Of a stretch of 21,710 bases of DNA, positions 7,220 to 14,208 are shown piece by piece. How positions within the stretch are numbered: position 1 is the stretch's first letter; the number at the start of each line of letters is the position of its first letter. The translations under genes and the position numbers were made by a program. Source of the DNA: an uncultured Methanomassiliicoccus sp. (GTDB lineage: Archaea; Thermoplasmatota; Thermoplasmata; Methanomassiliicoccales; Methanomassiliicoccaceae); NCBI GenBank assembly GCA_905203995.1, contig CAJKXZ010000017.1, positions 1-21,710 on the forward strand. The letters are read 5' to 3'. The notes beneath the pieces were generated by a model. The model did not search any database. It saw only the letters and a list, made by a program, of their open reading frames with translations, and was not told where the DNA came from.

Positions 7220-7250
7220 ATTACTTGGATGGTATATCCAATATAAATAG
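7203..7250 (+). CDS. Possible 15-residue hydrophobic micro-ORF (speculative)
   Basis: A strong ribosome site, GAGGTGAT (7188-7195), lies seven bases before a GTG that opens the frame MPSILLLLGWYIQYK and then stops at TAG. The peptide is short and hydrophobic, somewhat like type I toxin peptides, and the candidate minus-strand RNA would be antisense to its ribosome site. A plus-strand TATA-like AAATATAAAA is at about 7043-7052. Short frames like this arise by chance often, so support is weak. Confidence 0.15.
   Translation: MPSILLLLGWYIQYK
7240..7249 (-). promoter_or_regulatory. TATA-like box for the candidate small RNA
   Basis: The minus strand reads TATTTATATT, centred about 26 bases before the first base of the 9-bp stem at 7219. 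The sequence upstream is not clearly purine-rich, so a BRE element is not evident. Confidence 0.35.
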
Positions 7251-7400
7251 ATAGTGGAGAAATCAGCACATTGGTTGCATGATTAGTAAAAATTGGTCAT
7301 TTCTTCTTCTTGTTTGAACTGTAACAAAACAGTCCTCACTGTTCTAATCCCCGTCAGCAGCCCATCGCTGAAATTAATAAGATATTACGAAAAGTAGTGT
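7251..7400. other. Non-coding stretch with small hairpins, no gene seen
   Basis: Between the hypC terminator and the candidate RNA promoter I see no convincing reading frame. Two small hairpins occur: AACAGT/ACTGTT with a CCTC loop (7328-7343) and TCAGC/GCTGA (7354-7371). Their role, if any, is unknown. Confidence 0.5.
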
Positions 7401-7401
7401 A

Positions 7402-7440
7402 TTAAAAAAAGGTGGCCGGATTAAGCAGATCTGCTTAATC
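7402..7440 (-). terminator. Terminator after hypC: perfect palindrome plus T-run
   Basis: A gapless 22-bp palindrome (arms GATTAAGCAGA and TCTGCTTAATC, 7419-7440) starts eight bases after the hypC stop. On the minus strand it is followed by a run of seven T (7404-7410). This is the expected end of the NAC-hypC transcript. Confidence 0.75.
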
Positions 7441-7448
7441 AGTCATTT

Positions 7449-7682
7449 TTAATGCTCTTCCAGTTCTTCTTCCATTTCCAGAAGTTCTTTCCAAGTTTGA
7501 AGGGTTTCCTGTGCTTCCTCTTCGTCCATCTTTTCAATGGCGAAACCAGCATGCACAACCACCCAGTCTCCGATCTGGCCTTCAATTAGGGAAACATTGA
7601 CTTTTTTAAGCACGCCGCCAAAGTCAACATCGGCCTGGGTGCCTTCAAGGGCAACGATCTGTCCGGGTACGGCTAAACACAT
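7449..7682 (-). CDS. hypC: HypC/HybG-type hydrogenase maturation chaperone
   Basis: The 77-residue protein begins MCLAVPGQIV, the HypC signature. Cys2 is the residue that, with HypD, carries the Fe(CN)2CO unit for delivery to the large subunit of [NiFe] hydrogenases. The central GDWVVVHAGFAIEKMDEEEAQE is typical, and the acidic C-terminus (LLEMEEELEEH) is common. Length is normal for the family. The ribosome site TTGAGGT overlaps the NAC stop codon, nine bases upstream, so the two genes are probably one transcript. No other hyp gene or hydrogenase subunit is in the window. A [NiFe] hydrogenase is therefore expected elsewhere in the genome, consistent with a methanogen. Confidence 0.97.
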   Translation of the reverse strand: MCLAVPGQIVALEGTQADVDFGGVLKKVNVSLIEGQIGDWVVVHAGFAIEKMDEEEAQETLQTWKELLEMEEELEEH

Positions 7683-7691
7683 AATAATACC

Positions 7692-8054
7692 TCAAGAAAT
7701 GAGTTTGATAATGGCTTCTGCCGGCTGTCCGCCGCAGTCTTTGAGTGCTTGGATAGCCGCTTCACGCGAGGCCCCAGTCTGATCCATGATGAGCTGAATA
7801 TCTTCTTCAGGAACTACTTCTTCAGCGGGTTGGGCAGATTGAGACGCACTTCGTGGACGAATTTCAGTATCACCCATCACCTGATATGTTTTTTGTCCCT
7901 TCATATCCATCATAGTGACAGAAGCATTGGTTATGACGTACTCTTCGCTCTTGGTCCGGATGATGACTTCTTCGACATCACCGATCTCTTTAGTTCTAAT
8001 ACCCGCCTGCTTCATGGCCCGTTCAATCTGGCGGGGGTTTACGCCTCTCATCAT
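7692..8054 (-). CDS. nac: Archaeal nascent polypeptide-associated complex protein
   Basis: The 120-residue protein is the archaeal homolog of NAC-alpha, which forms a homodimer at the ribosomal exit tunnel and shields nascent chains. The N-terminal part (MRGVNPRQIERAMKQAG) and the NAC barrel (about 20-65: VEEVIIRTKSEEYVITN, then GQKTYQVMG) are diagnostic. A linker rich in Ser, Gln and Pro leads to a C-terminal UBA domain (about 82-120: DIQLIMDQTGASREAAIQAL). Two adjacent ATG codons (8054 and 8051) could both start the protein; the family usually begins MxRGxNP, so either fits. It is cytosolic and a clear archaeal marker. It precedes hypC in a likely two-gene operon. Confidence 0.96.
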   Translation of the reverse strand: MMRGVNPRQIERAMKQAGIRTKEIGDVEEVIIRTKSEEYVITNASVTMMDMKGQKTYQVMGDTEIRPRSASQSAQPAEEVVPEEDIQLIMDQTGASREAAIQALKDCGGQPAEAIIKLIS

Positions 8055-8122
8055 AGTAGTTTTTGTGATGTTGCCTAGCTAGTTAAACCTTGCGCGGAAA
8101 GCAGTCTTTTGTGAAGCCTGTG

Positions 8123-8148
8123 AAAAAAGGAAAAGGAATTGGAAAAAG
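8123..8148 (-). terminator. T-rich terminator after glnA
   Basis: On the minus strand three T-runs (five, four and six T) follow the glnA stop at 8164 without a hairpin. Oligo-T runs alone are enough for archaeal termination. The remaining bases to 8055 would hold the NAC promoter, where only a weak GGTTTAACTAG is seen. Confidence 0.5.
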
Positions 8149-8163
8149 GTTTAATGAAAACGC

Positions 8164-9507
8164 TCAAAGCTTGCGCAGAGAGTTGATGATTTCCCAGTCT
8201 GTCACATGCGTCCGGTAACTGTCCCAGTCATCGCCTTTGATTTTGAGATAGTGTTCGAAGATGTGATCGCCGAGTGTTTCTTTCATGAGCGGGCTGTGCG
8301 ACATGATCTCCAGCGCATCACCTAGGTTAGCAGGTAATGAACTAATGCCGTTTTCCGTTCTTTCTTGCGCGGACATGTGGTAAATATCTCTCTCCATCGG
8401 CTCTGGGGGAGTAATTTTGTGTTCAATACCATCTAACCCCGCGGCCAGCATGACGGCGAATTGCAGATAAGGATTGCCGGCTGGATCTGGATTGCGGATT
8501 TCAACGCGCGTCTTCATGCCCCGGCCTGCAGGAACTCTGATGAGAGCGCTGCGATTCATGTTGGCCCAGGATATGTAGCAGGGGGCTTCGTATCCTGGTA
8601 CTAAGCGTTTATAGGAGTTGACTTGTGAGTTTAGGATAGCACTCATCTCCGGAGCGTGAGCCAGCAGCCCACCAAGATAATAATAGGCTTCCTGGCTCAG
8701 ACCAAACCTGCCGCTCGGATCGTCGAACAGGTTTTTATCCTCAGATGCAAGGCTTTGATGCACGTGCATTCCAGATCCGTTACACCCATACATCGGCTTA
8801 GGCATAAAACTAGCGTAGAATCCGTGCTGTTTAGCGATGGTTTTGACGGCTAGTTTGAAAGTCATGATGCGGTCGGCAACGGTGATCGCCTGGTTGAAGC
8901 GCATGCCGATTTCATGCTGTCCCGGAGCCACTTCGTGGTGAGACGCTTCCGTATCAAAGCCCATTTCATCCAGTTTAAGTGTGATTTCTTTACGCACTTC
9001 TTCCCCGCGGTCCAGTTCCAAGAGGTCAAAGTAACCGGCAGCGTCGGAAGGAGACAGGATAGGATCGCCGTTGCTATCCAGGTTGAAGAGGAAGAATTCG
9101 AATTCAGGTCCGATAAAGAACTCCAGACCTTTTGCACGGGCTTTATCGACCATTTTTTCCAGGACCCAGCGGGGATCACCTTTGAAGCGGTTGCCGCAGT
9201 GGTCATAAATCTGGCACAGCAGACGTGCTGATTTCATGTAAGTACCGTTAGTCCAGGGATAAATCTGAAAAGACTCAGGAATCGGCTGGGCCCGCATATC
9301 TGATTCATCAATGGTGGCATAGCCGAGAATTGAAGAACCGTCTATAAACACTCCTTCGGCCAAAGCTCTTTCCAGCTTGGAAGAAGGAATGGCGACAGAT
9401 TTGACAGTGCCGAGGATGTCGGAGAACTGCATCTCGATAAAACGGACGCCTTGTTCTGCGACTTCCTTGAGTACGGCTTCTCTTGCCTCACACTCGTCTT
9501 TAGGCAT
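8164..9507 (-). CDS. glnA: Glutamine synthetase, type I
   Basis: The 447-residue protein is a GSI enzyme that makes glutamine from glutamate, ammonia and ATP. Metal- and substrate-binding motifs are intact: GPEFEFFLF (E135, E137), EVAPGQHEIG (E192, E199), NGSGMHVHQS (H248), the NRSALIRVP loop near 319-326, and RVEIRNPDPAGNPYL (E336). Length is that of the shorter GSI-alpha group common in Euryarchaeota and Firmicutes. The adenylylated tyrosine motif of GSI-beta was not seen, so control is more likely by feedback or by transcription. The TATA box lies about 26 bases before the ATG, so the mRNA is probably leaderless. In this window glutamine is also the amide donor for the GatCAB enzyme. Confidence 0.98.
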   Translation of the reverse strand: MPKDECEAREAVLKEVAEQGVRFIEMQFSDILGTVKSVAIPSSKLERALAEGVFIDGSSILGYATIDESDMRAQPIPESFQIYPWTNGTYMKSARLLCQIYDHCGNRFKGDPRWVLEKMVDKARAKGLEFFIGPEFEFFLFNLDSNGDPILSPSDAAGYFDLLELDRGEEVRKEITLKLDEMGFDTEASHHEVAPGQHEIGMRFNQAITVADRIMTFKLAVKTIAKQHGFYASFMPKPMYGCNGSGMHVHQSLASEDKNLFDDPSGRFGLSQEAYYYLGGLLAHAPEMSAILNSQVNSYKRLVPGYEAPCYISWANMNRSALIRVPAGRGMKTRVEIRNPDPAGNPYLQFAVMLAAGLDGIEHKITPPEPMERDIYHMSAQERTENGISSLPANLGDALEIMSHSPLMKETLGDHIFEHYLKIKGDDWDSYRTHVTDWEIINSLRKL

Positions 9508-9529
9508 ATTTCATCGTATGACTAGCTGC

Positions 9530-9551
9530 TATATATTACTTGTGGTGTAAT
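9530..9551 (-). promoter_or_regulatory. glnA TATA box with overlapping inverted repeat
   Basis: The minus strand has TAATATATAG at 9530-9539, which predicts a start at about 9508, immediately at the ATG (leaderless). An inverted repeat with arms ATTAC and GTAAT and a 7-base spacer (9535-9551) overlaps its upstream edge. The repeat does not match the GGAA-N6-TTCC pattern of NrpR operators. Confidence 0.55.
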
Positions 9552-9600
9552 CTGATCAAATAGCTAATTTTTCACAGAATACTAGACAAATGAGTATAAT

Positions 9601-10788
9601 TCAATTTTGAGTCAAGTACATTTGTACTAGTTCACGGGCTCTTTGCACAGCATTTGTCGGTCCTTCAGGATTACTGGCGCCGCCGGTAGCCAGCTGAGTT
9701 TTGCCGCCGCCGCGGCCGCTGTCCGCCGCCAGCACTTCATTGAGAATTTTGCTGCAGTCCAAGGGAATCTCCGGATGGCAGGCAATGGTCAGGGAATAAC
9801 GTTCCAGGCCGGAGCCGAGAATGCAGACGCCTTTTTCTTTAGTCACCGAGGCGACATAATCACTGCCCGTTTTTTTCTCCAGAGCCGGCAGCGCCGCGCA
9901 GTAGAGCGGAATGCCGTTGATCATTTCCGGCTGCAGAGCCTGCAGAGTCTGGGCCATGTATTTCTTCAAGGCCGCTTCTGCGTTTTCCTTGGCGGTTTGT
10001 AAATTCTCGACGGTCGCCAGCAGGTTATTCTTCTGTGCGCCGAGTAACGTCACCAACTGCATGAACTGCGCCGACTGGCGGGCAGCTTCTTCTTTAGCCG
10101 CTTCGCCGACTAAGAATTCCAACTCCCAGTCGCCGGCGGGTTTAGCAGAATTAATCTTGGCAATAAGCAGCATGCCGATTTCACTAGTGCGCTGCACGTG
10201 AATGCCAGAACAGGCGGAAGCGTCGACAGTGCCGATGCGGATGATCCGCACTTCCTCATCATTGATGCGCTCTTTTTTAATGCGGATTTCTTCCAACACT
10301 GGATCATCTTTTGCCACGATCTCTTCATTAATCTCCAAATCGTCGGCGATATGCTTGAGCACGGTTGCCTGGGCGGCCATCGCCGTTGTCCAATCGACTT
10401 CGCCTTTGACGATGAGATACTTCTTATCTTCACCGATGGCGATTTTGACCAGTTCCAGCTCAGGATTCAGCTGTTTGAGGGCGGAAAAGAGCAGATGTTC
10501 GCCGGTGTGACCCTTCATCAACTCATAACGCCGCGGCCAGGCGATACGGCCTTGGACGGTTTCGTCTTTCTGAAAATTATGGCCGGCTACCTTGTGCACG
10601 ATGCGGCCGTTTTCTTTAATGACCTCAGTTACTTTTAAACCATTGATTGAGCCCAGATCATGTTCCTGACCGCCTCCGCCGGGGTAAAAGAGTGTTTGGT
10701 CTAAGATTACCCAGTCCGCACCGCTTTCGCAGACTTTAGCGGAAAATTCCTCGGCATAAGGATAACAGTGATAAAGCTCAGGTTTCAT
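9601..10788 (-). CDS. alaX: AlaX-type alanyl-tRNA editing hydrolase, long form with DHHA1 domain
   Basis: The 395-residue protein is a free-standing homolog of the AlaRS editing domain, which hydrolyses Ser- or Gly-tRNA-Ala. The N-terminal barrel includes LFYPGGGGQEHD (33-44). The zinc site is complete: H94 and H98 in GHTGEH, C193 and H197 in ACSGIH. A coiled linker (about 240-285) leads to a C-terminal DHHA1-like domain with DSGRGGGKTQLATGGA, similar to the end of AlaRS. This marks it as a long AlaX form rather than the short editing domain alone. It has no aminoacylation domain. It is divergent from the Lrp/AsnC gene, and its start is probably leaderless, since the TATA box lies about 26 bases before the ATG. 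Confidence 0.95.
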   Translation of the reverse strand: MKPELYHCYPYAEEFSAKVCESGADWVILDQTLFYPGGGGQEHDLGSINGLKVTEVIKENGRIVHKVAGHNFQKDETVQGRIAWPRRYELMKGHTGEHLLFSALKQLNPELELVKIAIGEDKKYLIVKGEVDWTTAMAAQATVLKHIADDLEINEEIVAKDDPVLEEIRIKKERINDEEVRIIRIGTVDASACSGIHVQRTSEIGMLLIAKINSAKPAGDWELEFLVGEAAKEEAARQSAQFMQLVTLLGAQKNNLLATVENLQTAKENAEAALKKYMAQTLQALQPEMINGIPLYCAALPALEKKTGSDYVASVTKEKGVCILGSGLERYSLTIACHPEIPLDCSKILNEVLAADSGRGGGKTQLATGGASNPEGPTNAVQRARELVQMYLTQN

Positions 10789-10805
10789 AATCTGTGGAAA
10801 TTCCC

Positions 10806-10829
10806 GCTAAGATATTATACTTGCTTAGC
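10806..10829. promoter_or_regulatory. Inverted repeat enclosing the alaX TATA box
   Basis: Perfect 6-bp arms GCTAAG (10806-10811) and CTTAGC (10824-10829) flank 12 bases that include the minus-strand TATA sequence GTATAATAT (10812-10820). Transcription would begin near 10790, at the alaX ATG. The repeat lies in the shared region with the Lrp/AsnC gene, so that regulator is the obvious candidate to bind it. Confidence 0.5.
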
Positions 10830-10840
10830 AGGAGCTACCC

Positions 10841-10850
10841 TCTATATATT
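10841..10850 (+). promoter_or_regulatory. TATA box of the Lrp/AsnC gene
   Basis: TCTATATATT predicts a start near 10872. The leader of about 22 bases holds a very strong ribosome site, GGAGGAGAT (10879-10887), before the ATG at 10894. Confidence 0.65.
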
Positions 10851-10893
10851 CGATTAGACATTTGTCCATTAAATCTGTGGAGGAGATTACATT

Positions 10894-11373
10894 ATGCTAG
10901 ATGAACTAGATTCAAGAATTATCGAGGAACTTTGCATATCTAGCCAAGGTTCATACCGTCAAATTGCTAAACGCCTCGGCGTTCACCCTACTACCTTAAT
11001 CCAGCGCATCAAAGCCTTAGAGGATGCAGGCATTATCTGCGGTTACCGGGCCACCATTGATTATCTTAAGTTGGGTTATGAATTCATGGCCCTGGTGCAC
11101 GTCTATGTCGAAGGTGATGTCCTCGATGTGCAGGGTAAAATCAAAGCGATGGATAACGTGCTGGCGATTTTTGATGTCACCGGCGAGTGCGATTCCATCA
11201 TCTGGGTAGCTTGTAAAGACCGCGATGAATTCTCCGACATGGTCAAAAGAATCGTCGCGATCCACGGTGTTAAGAAGACCAACACATACGTCATTCTTAA
11301 TCTGCTCAAAGATCCTAATCAATTCATTCCGCGTATTCAGGTCGCCGAAACAGCGCCGAGCGAAGAGGAATGA
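10894..11373 (+). CDS. Lrp/AsnC-family transcriptional regulator
   Basis: The 159-residue protein has the Lrp/AsnC layout. An N-terminal helix-turn-helix domain spans about 1-60 (LDELDSRIIEELCISSQGSY, then IAKRLGVHPTTLIQRIKALEDAGII). It is followed by the RAM ligand-binding and oligomerisation domain (about 65-145: FMALVHVYVEG, FDVTGECDSIIWVACKD). Members usually form octamers that respond to amino acids. The start is fixed by a strong ribosome site eight bases upstream. The gene lies 62 bases before aspS on the same strand and divergent from alaX. A role in the expression of these tRNA-charging genes, and in its own, is plausible but unproven. Confidence 0.95.
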   Translation: MLDELDSRIIEELCISSQGSYRQIAKRLGVHPTTLIQRIKALEDAGIICGYRATIDYLKLGYEFMALVHVYVEGDVLDVQGKIKAMDNVLAIFDVTGECDSIIWVACKDRDEFSDMVKRIVAIHGVKKTNTYVILNLLKDPNQFIPRIQVAETAPSEEE

Positions 11374-11435
11374 AGACCGAATGCTTTATCAAAGCAATTA
11401 CTATAGGCAGGGCATCATTTCCACGAGGAAAAATC

Positions 11436-13265
11436 ATGATGAGAACACACACTTGCGGAGAACTCAGGTCCGGTGACCTTGACAAAGAAGTCACAATTTC
11501 CGGCTGGATCCGCTTTTCAAGAGATCATGGTGGCGTTTTATTCTTTGACGTTGCCGATACTTACGGAATTACTCAGGCAGTCTACGATCCGGAATCAATC
11601 ACTGCCGCTGGCTATGCTGAATTGGGGGAGCTCCTCAAGACTTTCAGCCGTGAATCAGTGATTAAGGTGGTAGGAACCGTCCGCCGCCGCGTACCGGGTA
11701 CCGAAGACGGCCGCAACCCGACTGGTGAAGTCGAAGTGTTGATTAAAGACGCAGTTTTGCTGAATTCTTCCAAACCTTTGCCTTTTGAAGTAGCCGAACA
11801 GAAAGGTTCGATGCTGCCGGCTGAAGATCTGCGTCTTAAGTACCGTTATCTCGACCTCCGCCGTCATAAGATGGCTGAGAACCTCCGCTTCCGCCACCGG
11901 GTAGTTACCTCTTTAAGGGCTGCTCTGAATGCGCAGGGCTTTACGGAAATTGAAACGCCGATGCTGGTGCGCAGCACACCGGAAGGTGCTCGTGATTTCA
12001 TTGTTCCTTCCCGTACCTCGCCTGGTGATTTCTATGCTTTACCGCAGTCGCCGCAGATGTACAAACAGCTGCTGATGGTCGGCGGCATGGACCGCTACTT
12101 CCAGCTGGCCCGCTGTTTCCGTGATGAAGACTCGCGTGCTGACCGCCAGCCGGAATTTACGCAGATTGATATTGAAATGTCCTTCGTGGAAATGTCTGAT
12201 GTTCAGGCGACAATTGAATTCATGTTATCTTCCATGTGGAAGAACGTTTACGGCGAAGAACTGCCGACACCTTTCCCGCGCGTAAGTTTCTATGACGCCA
12301 TGCACAAGTATGGTACCGATGCTCCCGATATCCGTTACGGCCTGGAGCTGCACGATGTCACGGAAATCGTGCGTGATGCCAACTACGAAATTTTCAAGAG
12401 AATCCTCTCTAAAAACGGTAAAGTCGAGTGCGTCAACGTCAAAGCCGCTTACACCAAAGACGCCACGGAAGAAGGCGGCGTCGGCCGTAATGAAGTCGAC
12501 CGTCTGATTGAGTGGGCCAAGTCGCAGGGCATGGGCGGTCTGACCTGGATGAGAATGACCGCTGAAGGTCTGCAGAGCAACATCGTCAAATACTTCCCGG
12601 AGGAAGTCAAAGCAGCCATCATCGCGGAGATGGATGCGCAGGAAGGCGATCTCTTGTTGTATCTGGCAGGTTCCGAAATCGCCGCTTTGAAAGCCGGCGG
12701 GGAACTGCGCCGTAAACTGGCGGCGGATCTCGGTCTGCTGGAAGGCAAAGGCCACCAGTTCGTCTGGTTAGTCGATTGTCCGCTCTTCCAGAAAGATTCC
12801 GCTACTGGTCAGATTGAGGCCTTCCACCACATGTTCGTTTGTCCTGACAACATGGATCTTTCCGGGGAAATTACCGCCATTAAAGGTCTCAGCTATGATT
12901 TAGTTCTCGATGGTTCTGAAATCGGTTCCGGTTCGATCAGATGCCACGACCCCGAAGTCCAGCATAAAATTCTGGAAATGATCGGCATGTCGGAAGAGAA
13001 GATTGAGGCTGAATTCGGTTTCTTCATCGAAGCTCTCAGTTTCGGTGCTCCGCCGCACGGAGGTATCGCCTTAGGTATCGACCGTTTGATTTCGCTGCTC
13101 TTAGGCTGCGAATCAATCCGTGATGTCATCGCCTTCCCCAAGAACAAGAAGTTCCAGTCGCTGGTGGACGGTTCGCCGGCTAAAGTGGAAGACGAGAAAC
13201 TGTCTGAACTACAGTTACTTTCACTTGCTGGTGAAGAATTCGACGAAGCTGACTTCGAAGAATGA
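11436..13265 (+). CDS. aspS: Aspartyl-tRNA synthetase, bacterial type with GAD domain, probably non-discriminating
   Basis: The 609-residue enzyme is the bacterial form, not the roughly 430-residue archaeal form. The order is an N-terminal OB anticodon domain (1-100, GWIRFSRDHGG), the class II core with motif 2 (FRDEDSRADRQPEFTQIDIE), a GAD insertion (roughly 310-430) and motif 3 (GGIALGIDRLISLL). His31 in RDHGG and a Gly in the following DGRNP loop are the residues found in non-discriminating enzymes such as that of Pseudomonas aeruginosa; E. coli has Leu and Lys. It therefore probably charges tRNA-Asn with Asp as well, feeding GatCAB. I chose the ATG at 11436 because it matches family length and numbering and follows a GAGGA site; 11439 is possible. 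An in-frame ATG at 11370 would add 22 unconserved residues. Confidence 0.96.
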   Translation: MMRTHTCGELRSGDLDKEVTISGWIRFSRDHGGVLFFDVADTYGITQAVYDPESITAAGYAELGELLKTFSRESVIKVVGTVRRRVPGTEDGRNPTGEVEVLIKDAVLLNSSKPLPFEVAEQKGSMLPAEDLRLKYRYLDLRRHKMAENLRFRHRVVTSLRAALNAQGFTEIETPMLVRSTPEGARDFIVPSRTSPGDFYALPQSPQMYKQLLMVGGMDRYFQLARCFRDEDSRADRQPEFTQIDIEMSFVEMSDVQATIEFMLSSMWKNVYGEELPTPFPRVSFYDAMHKYGTDAPDIRYGLELHDVTEIVRDANYEIFKRILSKNGKVECVNVKAAYTKDATEEGGVGRNEVDRLIEWAKSQGMGGLTWMRMTAEGLQSNIVKYFPEEVKAAIIAEMDAQEGDLLLYLAGSEIAALKAGGELRRKLAADLGLLEGKGHQFVWLVDCPLFQKDSATGQIEAFHHMFVCPDNMDLSGEITAIKGLSYDLVLDGSEIGSGSIRCHDPEVQHKILEMIGMSEEKIEAEFGFFIEALSFGAPPHGGIALGIDRLISLLLGCESIRDVIAFPKNKKFQSLVDGSPAKVEDEKLSELQLLSLAGEEFDEADFEE

Positions 13266-13272
13266 AACCCTG

Positions 13273-13313
13273 GCTGTACAGTTCACTGCTGTGCAGCGTT
13301 CCTCATTTTTTTT
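13273..13313 (+). terminator. Terminator after aspS
   Basis: A 9-bp stem (GCTGTACAG with CTGTGCAGC, one wobble pair, 7-base loop) begins eight bases after the stop and is followed by eight T at 13306-13313. Confidence 0.8.
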
Positions 13314-13364
13314 AAAATTGGTTTTTAATCGTAATTTCAAAAATTGCAGTTTGTCGAAAGATCT

Positions 13365-13453
13365 GGATGAGTGCTTCTTCAAGTTATTTTTATAAAACTC
13401 ATCCGGGCCGGCGTAGCTCGCCGCTACACCTTTCAGCCCCTTTCTGGATGAGT
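13365..13453. repeat. Three-copy 8-bp element forming alternative stems; terminator on the minus strand
   Basis: GGATGAGT occurs at 13365-13372 and 13446-13453, and its complement ACTCATCC at 13397-13404 lies between them, so the middle copy can pair with either outer one. The right-hand pairing encloses nested stems GGGC/GCCC and GTAGC/GCTAC. On the minus strand this larger hairpin follows the stop of the membrane-protein gene at 13465 and is followed by TTTTATAAAAAT, as expected for its terminator. The left copy could give the opposite pairing. Confidence 0.65.
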
Positions 13454-13464
13454 GAAACCTTTCT

Positions 13465-14190
13465 TTACTGCTCAGAGTTTCCGTAGAAGATCTGTACGGG
13501 ATATTGTTCATCGGCCACATACGCGGCGTGATGAAAATGCTTAACTTTCAGGGGACTTTCTTGCAGGTCTGTGTGTTCGATTGGCTGTTCTTCAAGATCG
13601 TCACTTTGAGTTAATTGATAGGCTGTTTCCCGGTCAGGTGTGTAAAGGTTAAGCTGCATATCCTTACGCTCAGTATTGAAAATCTTCTGAGCTTCTTCTT
13701 TAGTGATTGCTTCGTTTGACACATACAGTTTAACTTTGTTCTTCTTTTTAATTTCCACATATGCCAGGTAGTACTCTGCAGGCTCTTTTTGTTGGCAGAC
13801 GGTTTGCTCAAGAACTTCCATCTCGTAAGTTTTACCGCCATATGCTTCGGAAGTTAACAGTTTCTTTTGGGCTCCGTCAAAAGAACACTGATTAACATCT
13901 AATTCCACTTCTTTAACTAATTCACCCAGTTCCTTGCCGAATCTATTCAGTTCACGTGGTCCGTAGATCAGCAGGATTACGCCGAGGATCATCTCTACAA
14001 TAATGAGAATTATGCAGAAAATGGCACCAAACAATTGCACTTCCACCGACTTGCCGCGGGTGAGCACGCCAACGGCGACTAAAACAATTAATAACACAAC
14101 AAAAACGATTGCCAGTTTAATCAATCTGGCAACTCTTACTCCGTTTTTGTCCTCATCAACTTGATGTTTTGCATTTAGTGATTCGGCCAT
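13465..14190 (-). CDS. Membrane protein of unknown function, two N-terminal helices
   Basis: I do not recognise a family for this 241-residue protein. After a charged N-terminus, two strong membrane helices are visible at about 24-44 (LIKLAIVFVVLLIVLVAVGV) and 53-78 (QLFGAIFCIILIIVEMILGV). A soluble acidic domain of about 160 residues follows, with two cysteines (C102, C132). The positive region before helix 1 suggests that both ends are cytoplasmic. An amphipathic stretch (RELNRFGKELGELVKEVELD) follows helix 2. The gene is monocistronic: it has its own AT-rich promoter region with a palindrome at 14209-14230 and its own downstream hairpin. It lies between gatB and the end of aspS but shows no evident link to translation. 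Confidence 0.85.
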   Translation of the reverse strand: MAESLNAKHQVDEDKNGVRVARLIKLAIVFVVLLIVLVAVGVLTRGKSVEVQLFGAIFCIILIIVEMILGVILLIYGPRELNRFGKELGELVKEVELDVNQCSFDGAQKKLLTSEAYGGKTYEMEVLEQTVCQQKEPAEYYLAYVEIKKKNKVKLYVSNEAITKEEAQKIFNTERKDMQLNLYTPDRETAYQLTQSDDLEEQPIEHTDLQESPLKVKHFHHAAYVADEQYPVQIFYGNSEQ

Positions 14191-14208
14191 CGACCGCTAA
14201 TCACTTGT

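Noticed and set aside
7020..7250. 76-codon plus-strand frame in the long gap
   Set aside because: No family-like composition and no ribosome site at its start; it crosses the redox-operon promoter region and the candidate RNA. Only its last 15 codons have a ribosome site.
9508..9600. NrpR operator before glnA
   Set aside because: No GGAA-N6-TTCC pattern is present; only an unrelated ATTAC/GTAAT repeat.
11370..11435. N-terminal extension of AspRS from the ATG overlapping the lrp stop
   Set aside because: The added 22 residues are not part of the family, and a ribosome site lies before the ATG at 11436.
12225..12755. 176-codon minus-strand frame inside aspS
   Set aside because: It is an antisense shadow of the AspRS coding sequence, with no ribosome site or family features.
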